A stretch of DNA of 5,591 nucleotides from an uncultured Oscillospiraceae bacterium (GTDB taxonomy: Bacteria; Bacillota; Clostridia; Oscillospirales; Oscillospiraceae), in NCBI GenBank assembly GCA_900769835.1, contig CAAGIE010000100.1, forward strand, positions 1 to 5,591, written 5' to 3'. The position numbers and the translations under genes are program-made. The stretch's first letter is position 1. Every line of letters begins with the position of its first letter. This document shows, piece after piece, positions 4,837 through 5,591 of the stretch. The notes beneath the pieces were generated by a model. It saw only the letters and a list, made by a program, of their open reading frames with translations, was not told where the DNA came from and did not search any database.

Positions 4837-5591
4837 ATGAAGAAGTTAATGGCAACAATCCTGGCAGTACTGATGATGGTATCTATGGTCGCAATGATGG
4901 CCGGCTGTAAGAAGGATGCTCCCCAGACCGGCGTGGAGGACGGTGTCCTCACCGTTGGCATGGAATGTGCATACGCTCCCTACAACTGGACTCAGACTGA
5001 TGACTCCAACGGCGCAGTGCCCATCGCAAATGTGGACGGCGCATACGCAAACGGCTACGACGTTATGATGGCAAAGAAGATCTGCGAAGCCAACGGCTGG
5101 AAGCTGGAAGTGAAGAAGCTGGACTGGGACTCCCTGGTACCCGCAGTTCAGAACGGTGACATCGATTGCGCCATCGCCGGTCAGTCCATGACCGCAGAGC
5201 GCGCAGAGATCGTCGATTTTGCCGGTCCCTACATCTACGCATCCATCGTCTGCCTGGTCCGCAAGGATTCCGCTCTGGCAAATGCAACCGGCATCAGCCA
5301 GCTCAACGGCACCTGCACCTCTCAGCGCGGCACCATCTGGTACGACACCTGCCTGCCCCAGATCAAGGGCGCAGACATTCAGACCGCCCAGGACACTGCT
5401 CCTGCAATGCTGATGGCAGTCAACTCCAAGACCGTTGATTTTGTGTGTACCGATATGCCCACCGCACAGGGCGCAGTTGTGGTCTACCCCGACCTGATGA
5501 TCCTGGACTTCTCCGGTAATGCGCAGGATAACTTCAAGGTTTCCGATGAGGAAATCAACATCGGTATCTCTGTCCGTAAGGGCAACACCGA
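4837..5591 (+). CDS. Amino-acid ABC transporter substrate-binding lipoprotein, probably for lysine (3' end cut off)
   Basis: The visible 251 residues begin with a lipoprotein signal: MKK, a Met-rich hydrophobic stretch, then the lipobox MAGC with the lipidated Cys24. The mature part is a solute-binding protein family 3 (SBP_bac_3) domain: LTVGMECAYAPYNW (38-51), ANGYDVMMAKKI (71-82), LDWDSLVPAVQNGDID (95-110), then TAERAEIVDFAGPY (119-132), whose Arg122 should contact the ligand carboxylate. DFVCTDMPTA (201-210) carries Asp206, the probable contact for the ligand amino group. Lipid-anchored outside the membrane, it would deliver substrate to a polar amino-acid permease/ATPase, expected just beyond the right edge. 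The upstream lysine riboswitch argues for lysine, although the binding pocket could also accept arginine or histidine. AAAGGAAG (4821-4828) lies 8 bases before the ATG. Only the last few dozen residues seem to be missing. Besides Cys24 there are seven cysteines, unusual for an exported protein. Confidence 0.93.
   Translation, partial: MKKLMATILAVLMMVSMVAMMAGCKKDAPQTGVEDGVLTVGMECAYAPYNWTQTDDSNGAVPIANVDGAYANGYDVMMAKKICEANGWKLEVKKLDWDSLVPAVQNGDIDCAIAGQSMTAERAEIVDFAGPYIYASIVCLVRKDSALANATGISQLNGTCTSQRGTIWYDTCLPQIKGADIQTAQDTAPAMLMAVNSKTVDFVCTDMPTAQGAVVVYPDLMILDFSGNAQDNFKVSDEEINIGISVRKGNT

Overview
The window looks like chromosomal DNA from an anaerobic Firmicute of the class Clostridia, probably an Oscillospiraceae/Ruminococcaceae-type gut bacterium. 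This is inferred from strong AAGGAGG-type ribosome binding sites, near-consensus sigma-A promoters, an L-box lysine riboswitch with an intrinsic terminator, a SpoVB-type flippase, a DUF1540 miniprotein and a Met-rich lipoprotein signal peptide. No taxon can be fixed from the sequence alone. There is no sign of a phage, transposon, CRISPR array, tRNA or rRNA.

Layout. Positions 1-94 probably hold the 3' tail of an unidentified plus-strand gene, followed by a small terminator hairpin. Three minus-strand genes fill 132-3408. In transcription order they are nth (endonuclease III, GTG start), a MATE/SpoVB-type polysaccharide flippase, and galM (aldose 1-epimerase). They are adjacent but do not form a simple operon. 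A strong hairpin terminator lies between nth and the flippase, and galM has its own near-consensus promoter laid over the flippase stop codon.

From 3461 onward everything reads on the plus strand. A structured leader with two strong hairpins precedes a 54-residue Cys-rich DUF1540 protein, which ends in a long hairpin. Next, from a near-perfect promoter, comes a 162-residue single-pass membrane protein with an extremely acidic tail (eight Asp-Asp-Thr repeats, then an Asp/Asn tract). It closes with a textbook terminator.

The 428-base gap at 4409-4836 is fully regulatory. It holds that terminator, a TTGACA promoter, a lysine riboswitch aptamer, and an 11-bp terminator hairpin with a T-run. The riboswitch controls a lipoprotein amino-acid-binding protein (SBP_bac_3 family) that runs off the right edge. 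The most useful functional inference is that this transporter imports lysine and is shut off by transcription termination when lysine is plentiful. The most novel-looking items are the acidic-repeat membrane protein and the unexplained structured leader of the DUF1540 gene.
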